Source: Streptococcus parasanguinis (GTDB lineage: Bacteria; Bacillota; Bacilli; Lactobacillales; Streptococcaceae). From it: a DNA stretch of 64,000 nucleotides. A program made the position numbers and the translations under genes. The DNA lies in assembly GCF_016648855.1 (NCBI RefSeq), contig NZ_JACLQU010000012.1, positions 1 through 64,000 on the forward strand, read 5' to 3'. Below, piece after piece: positions 19,578-28,651 of the stretch. The notes under the pieces were generated by a model that did not search any database, was not told the origin of the DNA, and saw only the letters and a program-made list of their open reading frames with translations. Every line of letters begins with the position of its first letter. The first letter of the stretch is position 1.

Positions 19578-20333
19578 ATGGCAAAAACATTTGAATACAG
19601 CATGAAAATTCCGTTTGATATGAGCGATGTCAATGGTTATATTAAGATTCCCCAATTGATCTTGCTGTCTTTACAGGTATCGGGCATGCAATCGATTGAG
19701 CTGGGTATGAGTGATATGTACATTTTAGAGAACTACAATCTAGTCTGGATTATCACGGATTACAATATGAAGATCGAGCGTCTCCCTGTTTTTGATGAGA
19801 AAATCACTATCGAAACCTATGCCAAGAGTCACAATCGACTTTTCTGCTACCGGGCCTTTAATATCAAGGATGAAGCAGGAAATACTATCATTGAGATGGT
19901 CGCGACCTTTGTCTTGATGGATCGTGATACACGCAAGGTTCATCCTGTTATGAGTGAAATCACGGATGCCTTTGACTCTGAATTTTCAAAAACCATGCTC
20001 CGTGGTCCCCGTTTCAAAGAATTAGAAGGCGGCGTCGAACAAGAATACCGGGTTCGGTTTTACGACTTGGATATGAACGGACATGTCAACAATAGCAAGT
20101 ACTTGGACTGGGTTTTTGAGGTGATGGGAGCAGACTTCTTGACCCATCATATCCCTAAAAAAGTTCATCTAAAATATGTCAAAGAAGTGCTAGCAGGAGG
20201 TCTCATCACCTCTCAATATGAACAAGAGGGCTTGAAAACTCAGCACCAAATTACTTCAGATAGTCAGATCAATGCCCAAGCTGAAATTGAGTGGGAAGAA
20301 GTAGAAGAAAAGGGTTGGAATTATGGAAAGTAG
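19578..20333 (+). CDS. Acyl-ACP thioesterase
   Basis: Hydrolyses acyl-acyl carrier protein to free fatty acid. 251 residues with two hot-dog halves, residues about 1-135 and 155-251; the second begins with R-V-R-F-Y-D-L-D-M-N-G-H-V-N-N-S-K-Y, the typical thioesterase segment. Found directly after hemW in many streptococci, as here. Overlaps the next gene by 11 bp. The chain-length preference cannot be read from sequence. Confidence 0.88.
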   Translation: MAKTFEYSMKIPFDMSDVNGYIKIPQLILLSLQVSGMQSIELGMSDMYILENYNLVWIITDYNMKIERLPVFDEKITIETYAKSHNRLFCYRAFNIKDEAGNTIIEMVATFVLMDRDTRKVHPVMSEITDAFDSEFSKTMLRGPRFKELEGGVEQEYRVRFYDLDMNGHVNNSKYLDWVFEVMGADFLTHHIPKKVHLKYVKEVLAGGLITSQYEQEGLKTQHQITSDSQINAQAEIEWEEVEEKGWNYGK

Positions 20334-21009
20334 AAGATTAAAAAATAAAAAACAGGAACTTGAAAGCTATCAAAAACGGGTTGTGGCCTATGCCAAGCGT
20401 CAAAAGAACCCTTTGTACATGTTGGGAGATTGGCTCTTGACTCTTTGTGCTTTGGGCATCATCCTGGTAGAGGAAATTTATAAATTTTTCCGCTATCGCT
20501 TGAATTTAGAGAGTTTTAATCGCTTTTTAAGAGAAGATATACGCTGGTATCGGGTCTGGATCCATTTCACCTTGGCCTTTCTTTTACCGGTCATGATCTT
20601 CTCGATTGGGATTACTAGCCAATCAGGATCCTTCTGGTCCAATTTCTATCACCGCTTGTCTCAAGGCGTGCTCTTTAGCACAACAGTCAGCCTCGCTGCG
20701 ACCTTAGTGACGGATTTTGTCGAGAATTTGCAACCAGAAACTAAGTCTGACGGGAAAAATCGGAGCACTAAACGCACGGTTTATCAAATCAGTGTGGATC
20801 AGGCAACCGTGATAGGCTTGTTATTGACCATTGTCATCCTCATGGTAGCATCCTTCTTGTTCACCCAATCGGGAAGTCAAGGGATTAATTTTACAGGTTT
20901 GGTGTTACAATTTGTCCTCTATGCTGGAGCCTTGCTCTTATATGGTTCTGGTGGACGAGTCGATGCAGAGAAGTTACATGACGAAACGGAAACAGAAAAG
21001 GAAGAATAA
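20323..21009 (+). CDS. Uncharacterised multi-pass membrane protein
   Basis: 228 residues, not recognised. The first 35 are basic and helical (many Lys, Arg, Gln), then about five hydrophobic stretches follow: roughly residues 28-50, 80-100, 108-127, 165-187 and 195-212, with a charged loop at 130-160 and an acidic, Glu-rich tail. It overlaps the thioesterase gene and abuts the HAD gene, so it is expressed with them. The hemW/thioesterase/HAD order is common in streptococci and this gene looks like an addition within it. No enzymatic motif is visible. Confidence 0.7.
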   Translation: MESRRLKNKKQELESYQKRVVAYAKRQKNPLYMLGDWLLTLCALGIILVEEIYKFFRYRLNLESFNRFLREDIRWYRVWIHFTLAFLLPVMIFSIGITSQSGSFWSNFYHRLSQGVLFSTTVSLAATLVTDFVENLQPETKSDGKNRSTKRTVYQISVDQATVIGLLLTIVILMVASFLFTQSGSQGINFTGLVLQFVLYAGALLLYGSGGRVDAEKLHDETETEKEE

Positions 21010-21780
21010 ATGCACTATAAGGGCTATTTGATTGATTTGGATGGCACTATTTACAAAGGAAAATCACGAATTCCTGCAGGAGAAGCTTTTGTTCATGAAT
21101 TGCAGGCGCGTGAGATTCCCTATCTCTTTGTCACCAATAACACAACCCGTACACCAGAGACTGTTCGGGATATGCTGGCGACTCACTTCAACATTGAAAC
21201 CCCTGTTTCGACCATCTATACAGCTACCCTTGCGACCATTGACTACATGAATGACCAAAATTTGGGCAAAAAGGTCTATGTGATCGGAGAAGCGGGGCTC
21301 AAAGACGCTATTGAAGAAGCTGGCTATATCATCGATGAAGAAGCACCTGATTATGTGGTGATTGGCCTCGATTGGCAAGTGGATTATGAGAAGTTTGCTA
21401 TTGCGACCTTGGCGATTCAAAAAGGAGCACACTTTATTGGGACCAATCCGGACCTGAACATTCCAACAGAGCGTGGCTTGATGCCAGGAGCAGGATCCCT
21501 GATTGCCCTTGTCGAAGCAGCGACACGGGTCGAGCCAGTGATCATTGGGAAACCAAAGGCCATCATCATGGATAAGGCTATTGAACATCTGGGGTTTGAA
21601 AGAGAAGAAGTCGTTATGGTAGGGGATAATTATCTAACAGATATTCGTGCTGGTATTGACAATGGGATTCCAACCCTTTTGGTGACGACAGGTTTTACCA
21701 AACCAGAAGAAGTGCCGACCTTACCAATTGCACCGACACATGTTGTTTCCAGTTTAGCGGAGTGGGATTTTGATGCTTAG
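21010..21780 (+). CDS. HAD-family hydrolase, NagD-like (TIGR01457 type)
   Basis: Haloacid-dehalogenase phosphatase of subfamily IIA. Motif I is D-L-D-G-T-I-Y-K-G (residues 9-17), motif II T-N-N-T-T-R-T, and motif [16 protein letters not shown] near residue 205, all intact, so catalytically competent. 256 residues, typical. Substrate is probably a small phosphorylated metabolite, but members of this family vary and it cannot be named. Overlaps the next reading frame by 8 bp. Confidence 0.9.
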   Translation: MHYKGYLIDLDGTIYKGKSRIPAGEAFVHELQAREIPYLFVTNNTTRTPETVRDMLATHFNIETPVSTIYTATLATIDYMNDQNLGKKVYVIGEAGLKDAIEEAGYIIDEEAPDYVVIGLDWQVDYEKFAIATLAIQKGAHFIGTNPDLNIPTERGLMPGAGSLIALVEAATRVEPVIIGKPKAIIMDKAIEHLGFEREEVVMVGDNYLTDIRAGIDNGIPTLLVTTGFTKPEEVPTLPIAPTHVVSSLAEWDFDA

Positions 21781-22393
21781 AAGTTTGAAATCAATCAACC
21801 AATTTTTCTTTATCTTGTCAGCTACGATTCTTCTCACCATTGCTCTCGCTTGGGCCCTCTATCCCGTGGAGATTCATTGGTTGGGGATTCAAAGTCGAAC
21901 TGGTTTTTCGGCTTCAGTCATCATGAAGAATTTTAATGTCTTGATGAACTATTTGACCAATCCTTTTCAATGGGTGTTGAAGATGCCTCAATTCCCCTCT
22001 TCAAAAAATGGTTTGCACCATTTTGAGGCTGTCAAGTACCTGTTTCATTTGGTGACGGTCGTTTTCTTGGTCACTCTACCTGGTTTTATCCATTTTATGC
22101 GGACAGTCGTCAAAAAAGGCTACCTGGCCTTGTACCGAAGTCTCTTCTTTTGGATGATGGTTTTACCAGTAGTGCTTGCAGTGATGACTGTTATAATTGG
22201 TTTTGATCAATTCTTTACGCTTTTTCATCAGGTCTTATTTGCTGGGGACAATACTTGGCTCTTTGATCCGCGCGTGGATTCGATTATTCTTGCATTACCA
22301 GAAGACTACTTTATGCATGCCTTTTTGATTTTCTTTGTCTTATACGAAGGAATGTGTGCGAGTTTTTATCTATTTTCTAGGAGGAAGAAATGA
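21773..22393 (+). CDS. Membrane protein of the TIGR01906 family
   Basis: 206-residue integral membrane protein that follows the NagD-like gene in most streptococci. Hydrophobic segments: residues about 10-30, 85-105, 120-145 and 180-200, with a long extracellular-looking loop between the first two. A TTG one codon upstream is in frame, but the ATG at 21773, overlapping the previous stop, is the more natural start. It overlaps the CPBP gene by ATGA. Function unknown. Confidence 0.8.
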   Translation: MLRSLKSINQFFFILSATILLTIALAWALYPVEIHWLGIQSRTGFSASVIMKNFNVLMNYLTNPFQWVLKMPQFPSSKNGLHHFEAVKYLFHLVTVVFLVTLPGFIHFMRTVVKKGYLALYRSLFFWMMVLPVVLAVMTVIIGFDQFFTLFHQVLFAGDNTWLFDPRVDSIILALPEDYFMHAFLIFFVLYEGMCASFYLFSRRKK

Positions 22394-23373
22394 ACCAATA
22401 CAACCGATTATTAGACCCTAAAAAAGATATAGGAAGGTATTCCGGGACCCTTGCCATTTATCTCTTGGTAATGACCTTGGTAACCGTCCTGTGGGAAGTC
22501 CTCCTTGGATTGACCATAGCAGGCTCTCTCAGAAAAGATCCAAGTCAAGTAACGGAAAAACTCAATGCCCTGAATGTTTGGGCTGGTATTCCCTACCTTA
22601 TCTCTATTTCCATTGGACTCTTTCTCTTTAATGCCTATCGCAAGAAGGCCCTTTATAAATATGATCTTAAGCACAAGGGGCGTAAGATGACTCTTTCAGT
22701 CTTCTTTATTCTTCTCGCCTTTCTTGGCTTTTCTCAAGTCTTTTCATCTGTGATGACACAAGTGATTGAGCGCATGTTTGAGACCATTGGCCTTCATTCT
22801 CCAACCCCCGATCTAGGTGATACGATTGAGCGATCATGGACCATGCTCTTGTATGCTGGCTTTTTTGGTCCAATAACAGAGGAATTCTTCTTCCGTGGGG
22901 CAGGCTTGCGAGGCTTGGAACGGTATGGGAAGATTTTTGCCATTGTCATGACGGCTATCTTGTTTGGTCTCTTCCATGCCAATTTTGACCAGCTCTTTTT
23001 CGCGAGTATCATTGGTCTAGGTTTCGGCTACATTGCCTTTGAATACAATATCTGGTGGGCTATTTTCTATCACATTTTCAATAACTTTGTGATTTCCCAA
23101 GGCTTGCATTATGTGGCCTATCATGTGGACGAGGGACTAGCGAATTGGCTCCAAATCGGTGTTTTAGCCATTGGTTCCATTGTCATGATAGTGGTTCTTG
23201 CGACCAAATGGCCAGCTATCAAGGCTTATATTCAAGCCAATAAACCACAGCCAGGAGTTTTCCAGCGTGCCCTCGCTTCCTTCTGGTTCTGGTTCTTCGT
23301 GCTATTGACTATCCTGATGTCTATTGTTCCTTATGTGATTCCGCTCTTCCAGATGGCCAATCTTAAGGGGTGA
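22390..23373 (+). CDS. CPBP-family intramembrane metalloprotease
   Basis: 327 residues, about eight transmembrane segments. The CPBP (Abi) motifs are all present: E-E-F-F-F-R-G around residue 162, F-G-L-F-H-A-N-F around 200, and H-I-F-N-N-F around 235, which together supply the glutamates and histidines of the active site. Such proteases process prenylated or other membrane peptides; some act in bacteriocin self-immunity. Last gene of the hemW operon, followed by a terminator whose T-run merges with the next promoter. Confidence 0.88.
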   Translation: MNQYNRLLDPKKDIGRYSGTLAIYLLVMTLVTVLWEVLLGLTIAGSLRKDPSQVTEKLNALNVWAGIPYLISISIGLFLFNAYRKKALYKYDLKHKGRKMTLSVFFILLAFLGFSQVFSSVMTQVIERMFETIGLHSPTPDLGDTIERSWTMLLYAGFFGPITEEFFFRGAGLRGLERYGKIFAIVMTAILFGLFHANFDQLFFASIIGLGFGYIAFEYNIWWAIFYHIFNNFVISQGLHYVAYHVDEGLANWLQIGVLAIGSIVMIVVLATKWPAIKAYIQANKPQPGVFQRALASFWFWFFVLLTILMSIVPYVIPLFQMANLKG

Positions 23374-23391
23374 GCTTGATCGATTATTAGC

Positions 23392-23421
23392 AAAGAGGGA
23401 TCGTTTTAGATCCCTCTTTTT
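23392..23421 (+). terminator. Terminator after the CPBP gene
   Basis: Perfect 11-bp stem AAAGAGGGATC/GATCCCTCTTT with a 6-nt loop; the T-run is also the upstream edge of the TATAAT promoter at 23424-23429. Confidence 0.92.
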
Positions 23422-23435
23422 GCTATAATAGAGAG
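23417..23435 (+). repeat. Left copy of 19-nt promoter repeat
   Basis: TTTTTGCTATAATAGAGAG, identical to 25548-25566. Both copies contain the same extended -10 box and both follow a GAGGGA-type inverted repeat, intact here and decayed at 25530-25546. It is the promoter of the first immunity-like gene, whose leader runs about 65 nt. Confidence 0.9.
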
Positions 23436-23498
23436 AGTAATAATAATATAGAATCTCTGTAAATAACATACAAGGGTAGCTTACTTGAGGATAAAATT

Positions 23499-23996
23499 AT
23501 GGAATGGAATGCGAACTTACTAGATTTTTTACAAAAGTTGACTTACAATCTAGTGGATTATATTAGCGATAAAGATTATATGGAGTTTGTTCGTGAATCC
23601 TTGAAGCTCTCAAGTCAAGCACTAGATAACAAAAGTGAGATTAGTCCCGATATTCTTTATGATCGATTGGAAAATCTGGATGAGTATGGTATTTTAACTT
23701 TTATGGAGCTGGACAAGGAGACTAATTCTCTTGTATGGAGCTGTATTGCCAATTATTTTGCTTTGATTTGCTATCATTTGTATCAGCAATCTGGAGAAAA
23801 GTATCTTCCCCAAACAATTGAAAGTGTTGATGAGGAAACGCTAGAAGCTTATGTTTCGAGTTACCTGCAACTGGTAGCTGAAAATCAAAAATTAGCGGAC
23901 CAACTATCAGCACTAGACCTTGAACTAATTTTGAATGATCCTTTGGTTGACAATTACTTTGGAGATCTACTTCGTGAAATTCAGATGAAATATTGA
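23499..23996 (+). CDS. Imm6-like immunity protein
   Basis: 165-residue acidic, helical soluble protein. It aligns by eye with the next protein in size, helix pattern and several positions: a central D-x-x-x-x-x-L-x-F-M-x-L with a tryptophan about 12 residues later, an aromatic A-x-x-x-Y/H segment, then the L-P-x-x-(I/L)-E-x-(V/I)-D-(E/D) stretch near residues 105-115. I read both as Imm6-family polymorphic-toxin immunity proteins. The ATG follows GAGGAT. Markedly more AT-rich than the preceding operon. Its toxin partner is not in the window. Confidence 0.5.
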   Translation: MEWNANLLDFLQKLTYNLVDYISDKDYMEFVRESLKLSSQALDNKSEISPDILYDRLENLDEYGILTFMELDKETNSLVWSCIANYFALICYHLYQQSGEKYLPQTIESVDEETLEAYVSSYLQLVAENQKLADQLSALDLELILNDPLVDNYFGDLLREIQMKY

Positions 23997-24067
23997 TTTA
24001 GCACTTTTATTAACGATGAGATTGTCCCAAAATTTCTTATCTAGCTAGCACTAGACAGGGAGAAAAT

Positions 24068-24544
24068 ATGTTTGATAGTTATTTTATGCTAATTTTTTCA
24101 GAAGCAATCGTTGATCAACTGGAAACACCCTATAAACCTCAGATTCGCTCTGCTTTCGATGTTTGTTGGGACTTTTTGGAGAATAAAGATAGAGGTGGAG
24201 ATAAGCTCTATGCTCTATTAGATGATGGCACAGACTTTGGCGGACTTTTTATCTATATGCAATTATATGATAATGAGGCGAATGTGCCATCCTGGGATAA
24301 TATGACTTATGCAATAGCTACCATTGCAAAAGTAGCTTATTCATATGAAAATAAGAAAAAGCTACCATCTCCATTGGAAAATATCGACGATTCTTTGATA
24401 GAGAATTTTATTGAGAATTTAAAAGAGATCAATTTTAATTTTTATGATCACGTACAGGATGTTAAAGACTTCCTTGCGCTTGGCAAATCACCATCTAAGG
24501 AAGAGGCCATAAACGAATTAAAGAGAATAGGATTATTGCAATGA
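24068..24544 (+). CDS. Imm6-family immunity protein
   Basis: 158 residues, acidic, no signal peptide. Features I associate with Imm6: an A-F-D-V-C-W-D-F segment near residue 32, then D-D-G-T-D-F-G-G near 58, a conserved tryptophan at about 82, an A-x-x-A-Y segment, and K-L-P-S-P-L-E-N-I near 104. Imm6 proteins neutralise toxins of polymorphic toxin systems. ATG follows AGGGAGA. Its last codons overlap the next start as ATGA, so it is translated together with the YezG-like gene. Probably a diverged duplicate of the gene before it. Confidence 0.6.
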   Translation: MFDSYFMLIFSEAIVDQLETPYKPQIRSAFDVCWDFLENKDRGGDKLYALLDDGTDFGGLFIYMQLYDNEANVPSWDNMTYAIATIAKVAYSYENKKKLPSPLENIDDSLIENFIENLKEINFNFYDHVQDVKDFLALGKSPSKEEAINELKRIGLLQ

Positions 24545-24984
24545 CACAATTTGAAGATAAATTTATGGAAGTCCAAGCAAGCATGATTTCGTTAGCGCTG
24601 GAATATGTCCAAAATCAAGTAGATAAAATTTTTATTTATGCGATAGCGGACAGTTTGTATAGTTTTAATCTCTTCTATGAGATTAAGGGAAATATTGTAC
24701 ACAAACACTTAGTAAATGATTATTTACCTAAAGACTCTCATGTTGATATTAGTTTACAAACTGCCTTGTTAAAGGAAGGTATCAAGGATGTAGAGGCAAT
24801 GATTGATATTTGCCAAGAATACAATCGCGAACACCCAACTGAAATGTGGTTGATTTATGATGTTCAAAAAAACAGCCTTGACAGTCGCTATAGCTATGAA
24901 GGACGTTACGACAAGGATGAAGAATTGCTTCCACGTTTGGAGTTTGAAAAATGGTTCGAGGAAGTAAAAAACAAGCAATTGTAG
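24541..24984 (+). CDS. YezG-family (DUF600) immunity protein
   Basis: 147 residues. The C-terminal half carries the family hallmark: P-T-E-M-W-L-I-Y-D-V, then Y-S-Y-E-G-R-Y-D-K-D-E-E-L-L-P and F-E-K-W-F-E-E-V. In Bacillus subtilis YezG is the immunity protein of the LXG nuclease toxin YeeF, which travels through the type VII secretion system. Here there is no LXG gene or T7SS component nearby, so it is an orphan antitoxin. Translationally coupled to the upstream Imm6 gene. Confidence 0.72.
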   Translation: MTQFEDKFMEVQASMISLALEYVQNQVDKIFIYAIADSLYSFNLFYEIKGNIVHKHLVNDYLPKDSHVDISLQTALLKEGIKDVEAMIDICQEYNREHPTEMWLIYDVQKNSLDSRYSYEGRYDKDEELLPRLEFEKWFEEVKNKQL

Positions 24985-24995
24985 GAGATAAAGGT

Positions 24996-25472
24996 ATGTC
25001 CCAACAAGATCAATCAATCATCTACCCCCTGCCAACTGATGCGCTATTACAGGAAAGAGAAGCTGCGTGGAAAGTTCGACTACCTGAAGATTATTAGGAA
25101 TTTATAAAGAATGAGAATGGATTGATTCCGTCAAAACGGTATTTTCATTTTGGGAATAACGAGAAAGTAATCGATCGCTTTTTAGCCATACTAGCTATTT
25201 CAGGTGAGAAACCAGAAGAGGTTTATGATATCGGAGTGCTGAGTACACAATTAGAAGGGCGCATTGTCTTTGATGAAGATTATGTCGGAATGCAACTAAT
25301 CCCCATAGCAGCATTGTTCGGTGGTGATTTTGTTTGTCTAAATTATGTCAAGGATTCCGAAAATCCAAGTATTTGTATCTGGTATCACGAAGAATCGTAC
25401 GAGCTAGAGCCAGCTATAGAGTTAGTAGCAAATAACTTTACAGAGTTTTTAGATATGCTACAGGATGAATAA
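24996..25472 (+). pseudogene. SUKH-like (SMI1/KNR4) immunity gene with in-frame stop
   Basis: ATG 24996 (after TAGGAGATAAAGG) opens a frame ended by TAG at 25095-25097 after 33 codons; the same frame is then open to 25472, giving about 158 codons if the stop is ignored. The sequence across the stop, L-P-E-D-Y-[stop]-E-F-I-K-N-E-N-G, is the classic SUKH N-terminal region, and the continuation has G-x-x-x-F-x-x-(G/N) and the terminal N-x-x-E-F-L-D-M-L. One base change (TAG from AAG, GAG or CAG) would restore it. A shorter product might restart from the TTG at 25122 but would lack the N-terminal helix. Confidence 0.75.
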
Positions 25473-25547
25473 AAGTCAAATTTGTAAAAGAGACTTAAAA
25501 AAAACGAAGCATTTTAAACACATTACACTGAGGGACTAGCTCCCCCT

Positions 25548-25566
25548 TTTTTGCTATAATAGAGAG
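25548..25566 (+). repeat. Right copy of 19-nt promoter repeat (uvrC promoter)
   Basis: Identical to 23417-23435. Here the TATAAT (25555-25560) is preceded by TGC, an extended -10, and followed after only 7 nt by the uvrC ATG. Confidence 0.9.
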
Positions 25567-25567
25567 T

Positions 25568-27385
25568 ATGAACAACTTGATTAAATCCAAGCTCGAGCTC
25601 TTGCCGACGAGTCCGGGCTGTTACATTCACAAAGACAAGAACGGTACCATCATCTATGTGGGCAAGGCCAAGAATCTTCGCAATCGCGTGCGGTCCTATT
25701 TCAGAGGAAGCCACGATACCAAGACAGAAGCGCTGGTATCTGAGATTGTGGATTTTGAGTTTATCGTCACTGAGTCCAATATTGAGGCCTTGCTTCTTGA
25801 GATCAACCTGATCAAGGAGAACAAGCCTAAGTACAATATCATGCTCAAGGACGACAAGTCCTATCCCTTCATCAAGATTACCAATGAGCGTTATCCCCGT
25901 CTTATCATCACGCGCCAGGTCAAAAAAGATGGCGGTCTCTATTTCGGTCCCTATCCAGACGTAGGAGCGGCTAATGAGATCAAAAGGCTTTTGGACCGGA
26001 TTTTTCCTTTCCGCAAGTGTACCAATCCCCCTTCCAAGGTCTGCTTTTATTACCATTTAGGGCAATGTATGGCCCACACAGTCTGCCACAAGGATGAGGC
26101 TTATTTCAAGGGCATGGCCCAGGAGGTTTCTGATTTCCTCAAAGGGCAGGATGACAAGATTATCGATGAGCTCAAGCTCAAGATGAATACCGCTGCGCAA
26201 AACATGGAATTCGAGCGGGCAGCCGAGTATCGGGATCTGATCCAGGCTATTGGGACCCTGCGGACCAAACAGCGGGTCATGGCCAAGGATTTGCAGAACC
26301 GGGATGTTTTTGGCTACTACGTGGACAAGGGCTGGATGTGTGTGCAGGTCTTCTTTGTCCGTCAGGGCAAGCTGATTGAGCGTGACGTCAATCTCTTTCC
26401 ATACTACAATGATCCAGACGAGGATTTGTTGACCTATGTGGGGCAGTTTTACCAGGAGAAATCTCACCTGATTCCTAATGAAATCCTTATCCCTCAGGAT
26501 ATCGATGAGGAAGCGGTCAAGGCACTAGTGGATACCAAGGTCCTCAAACCCCAGCGTGGGGAGAAGAAACAATTGGTCAATCTGGCCATTAAGAATGCGC
26601 GTGTCAGTCTGGAGCAGAAGTTCAATCTCCTTGAAAAATCCATGGAGAAGACCCAAGGTGCCATTGAAAATCTTGGAAAACTCCTGCAAATTCCAACTCC
26701 TGTGCGCATTGAGTCCTTTGATAACTCCAACATTATGGGGACCAGTCCCGTATCTGCCATGGTGGTCTTTGTCAATGGGAAGCCAAGCAAAAAGGACTAC
26801 CGCAAGTACAAGATCAAGACCGTTGTCGGACCAGATGACTATGCCAGCATGCGAGAAGTCATTCGCAGACGCTACAGCCGGGTTATGCGGGATGGCCTGA
26901 CGCCACCAGATCTGATCGTCATAGATGGGGGTCAGGGTCAGGTTAATGTCGCTAAGCAAGTCATCCAAGACGAGTTGGGGTTAGATATTCCCATTGCAGG
27001 TTTGCAAAAGAATGACAAGCACCAGACCCATGAATTGCTCTTCGGTGATCCCCTCCAAGTCATCGAACTCTCTCGAACCTCGCAGGAATTTTTCCTCCTC
27101 CAACGGATCCAGGATGAGGTCCACCGTTTCGCCATCACCTTCCACCGCCAGCTCCGATCCAAGAATTCCTTCTCCTCCCAGCTGGATGGCATCGAAGGTT
27201 TGGGACCAAAACGCAAGCAGTTGCTGATGAAACACTTCAAGTCACTGACCAAGATCAAAGAGGCCACTGTAGATGAAATTGTCACAGTCGGTGTTCCGCG
27301 ATCAGTGGCAAAGGCAGTGCAAGAAAAATTGAACTCAAGTGAAAAACAAGAAAGTCAAAAAGAAACTGAAGGACAGAAAGACTAA
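25568..27385 (+). CDS. uvrC: Excinuclease ABC subunit C
   Basis: Nuclease of nucleotide excision repair that makes both incisions with UvrAB. 605 residues: GIY-YIG domain at the N-terminus (G-C-Y-I-H... I-Y-V-G-K-A), UVR motif for UvrB contact near 200-235, the RNase H-like C-terminal nuclease domain (D-N-S-N-I-M-G, then V-I-D-G-G-Q-G-Q) and helix-hairpin-helix repeats from about 540. GC content is visibly higher than in the genes on both sides. The ATG lies 7 nt after the -10 box with no ribosome site, so a leaderless mRNA is predicted; M-N-N-L-I is the usual streptococcal UvrC start. A housekeeping gene embedded in an accessory island. Confidence 0.97.
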   Translation: MNNLIKSKLELLPTSPGCYIHKDKNGTIIYVGKAKNLRNRVRSYFRGSHDTKTEALVSEIVDFEFIVTESNIEALLLEINLIKENKPKYNIMLKDDKSYPFIKITNERYPRLIITRQVKKDGGLYFGPYPDVGAANEIKRLLDRIFPFRKCTNPPSKVCFYYHLGQCMAHTVCHKDEAYFKGMAQEVSDFLKGQDDKIIDELKLKMNTAAQNMEFERAAEYRDLIQAIGTLRTKQRVMAKDLQNRDVFGYYVDKGWMCVQVFFVRQGKLIERDVNLFPYYNDPDEDLLTYVGQFYQEKSHLIPNEILIPQDIDEEAVKALVDTKVLKPQRGEKKQLVNLAIKNARVSLEQKFNLLEKSMEKTQGAIENLGKLLQIPTPVRIESFDNSNIMGTSPVSAMVVFVNGKPSKKDYRKYKIKTVVGPDDYASMREVIRRRYSRVMRDGLTPPDLIVIDGGQGQVNVAKQVIQDELGLDIPIAGLQKNDKHQTHELLFGDPLQVIELSRTSQEFFLLQRIQDEVHRFAITFHRQLRSKNSFSSQLDGIEGLGPKRKQLLMKHFKSLTKIKEATVDEIVTVGVPRSVAKAVQEKLNSSEKQESQKETEGQKD

Positions 27386-27396
27386 AAGGTTGGACG

Positions 27397-27929
27397 ATGA
27401 TTTCAGATTTTGTAAAAGTTGCAGACATGCCTAAAGAGGTGATTGAAATTATAAGGATAAAGTCCCTGTTGAATTGGTTGAGATTTGGGAAAACCAAGGT
27501 TTGGCTACCTTTTTGAATGGCTACCTAATAGTCATAAACCCAGATGACTATAGTGAATTAGTGAGAGATTCGTATTTTAGGGGTGATATTTCTATTCCAA
27601 TATTTGCGACAGCATTTGGAGATATCATAACTTGGGAAGAAAACAAATATGTGGGAATTATTAAATACAAAAATAGCAGTTTTAATATCATGATAAAAAA
27701 CTTTACTCATTTTTTGAATTTTATAGATAGTAATCATATTACAAAACATTTTGACCTACCGCTTTACCATGAAGCTATTGAAAAATATGGTTCGTTAGAT
27801 TATGATCAGTGTTTTGGCTTTGTACCCTTGTTAGCATTAGGTGGATTCAAAGATGTGGAGCATCTAGATAAGGTCAAGATGTATGAGCATATCTTATTAA
27901 TAACCGCACTGGTAGGGAAGATTGAATAG
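27397..27929 (+). pseudogene. GAD-like/DUF1851 immunity gene with frameshift
   Basis: ATG 27397 begins I-S-D-F-V-K-V-A-D-M-P-K-E-V-I-E-I in one frame; the rest of the family-like protein, Y-K-D-K-V-P-V-E-L-V-E-I-W then G-Y-L-I-V-I-N-P-D-D-Y, continues in a different frame from about 27450 to 27929. Adding one T at GAAATT|TATAAG joins both halves into about 177 residues, so a single-base deletion in a short T-run has broken the gene. The pattern W-x-x-x-G and V/I-N-P-D-x-Y is typical of GAD-like immunity proteins related to Tdi1. The second half could only be made from a poor internal TTG. Confidence 0.72.
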
Positions 27930-27989
27930 GGGAATATTCTGCAAATACGTAATGATATGATGGATAATTTTCAATAAAAGGAACTAGTA

Positions 27990-28340
27990 ATGAGTACAGT
28001 AGATCTAATCATTAATCACATTACAAATCAAACAATGTCCTATAAGGTGTTAAGAGAGTTTACCCCATTTTCTTTAAGTGAAATAAAGTCTAGAATTGAA
28101 AAACAAGAACCAGTCATGTCAGTCAATGATTTGAAATTAGATGAATTAAAGAAAATTAGAGAAGTTTTAACAAAATTAAACATTTTAGGAACTAAAGTGA
28201 CTATGAAGGATGTTACGGGTGAAATAACTTTAGAAGTATTGAATAATATGATTGCTAGTTATGAAGGGATCGCAGAAGACACAGAAGAACTAGGTGAACT
28301 GATGTTTTCTGATGAGGATGTCTGGAGAACAATAAAATGA
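27990..28340 (+). CDS. Hypothetical protein of the immunity island
   Basis: 116 residues, acidic, predicted mostly helical, no signal or membrane segment. I do not recognise a family. It begins M-S-T-V-D-L-I and has a Lys/Glu-rich middle (K-L-D-E-L-K-K-I-R-E-V-L-T-K-L) and an acidic C-terminus. AAAGGAAC lies ahead of the ATG. It overlaps the next gene by ATGA, making a tight unit of three or four small genes in AT-rich DNA. An immunity or antitoxin role is a guess from context. Confidence 0.6.
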   Translation: MSTVDLIINHITNQTMSYKVLREFTPFSLSEIKSRIEKQEPVMSVNDLKLDELKKIREVLTKLNILGTKVTMKDVTGEITLEVLNNMIASYEGIAEDTEELGELMFSDEDVWRTIK

Positions 28341-28651
28341 CAATTGAGAAAGAATTGAAAAAGGTTTTAGAAAATATTTCATTGATTCAAACAAGTCAAT
28401 CCGAGGTGAAATTTCCAGTAGACGATCTAGGTGACTTTGCAGACTATTTATCAGACTACATTCCAAATCATGTAGATTGGATTAAAAAAGGAAATGAAAA
28501 GTTAGCCAATTCTATAATACAAGGTAAAAAAATAGATAGAGAAGCATTTTCACAGTTAATAGTGGGTGTACGCAATCTCGCTTTGGACTTTGAAGAATTA
28601 TGTGATATGCTACTTAAAATTTCAGATGAAATTGATCCAAGTGGTTCATGA
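28337..28651 (+). CDS. Hypothetical helical protein of the immunity island
   Basis: 104 residues, soluble, mostly helical. Unrecognised. Its second half (about residues 50-95: A-N-S-I-I-Q-G then L-A-L-D-F-E-E-L-C-D-M-L-L-K-I) resembles in pattern the middle of the 135-residue protein two frames downstream, suggesting a shared fold. Coupled to the preceding gene by ATGA. A small ORF in another frame overlaps its last 26 bases. Confidence 0.58.
   Translation: MTIEKELKKVLENISLIQTSQSEVKFPVDDLGDFADYLSDYIPNHVDWIKKGNEKLANSIIQGKKIDREAFSQLIVGVRNLALDFEELCDMLLKISDEIDPSGS

Noticed and set aside
21064..21588. 174-codon minus-strand ORF opposite the NagD-like gene
   Set aside because: Shadow; the plus-strand frame has every HAD motif and operon overlaps.
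25523..26467. 177- and 136-codon minus-strand ORFs opposite uvrC
   Set aside because: Long antisense frames favoured by uvrC codon usage; no promoter, ribosome site or family signature.
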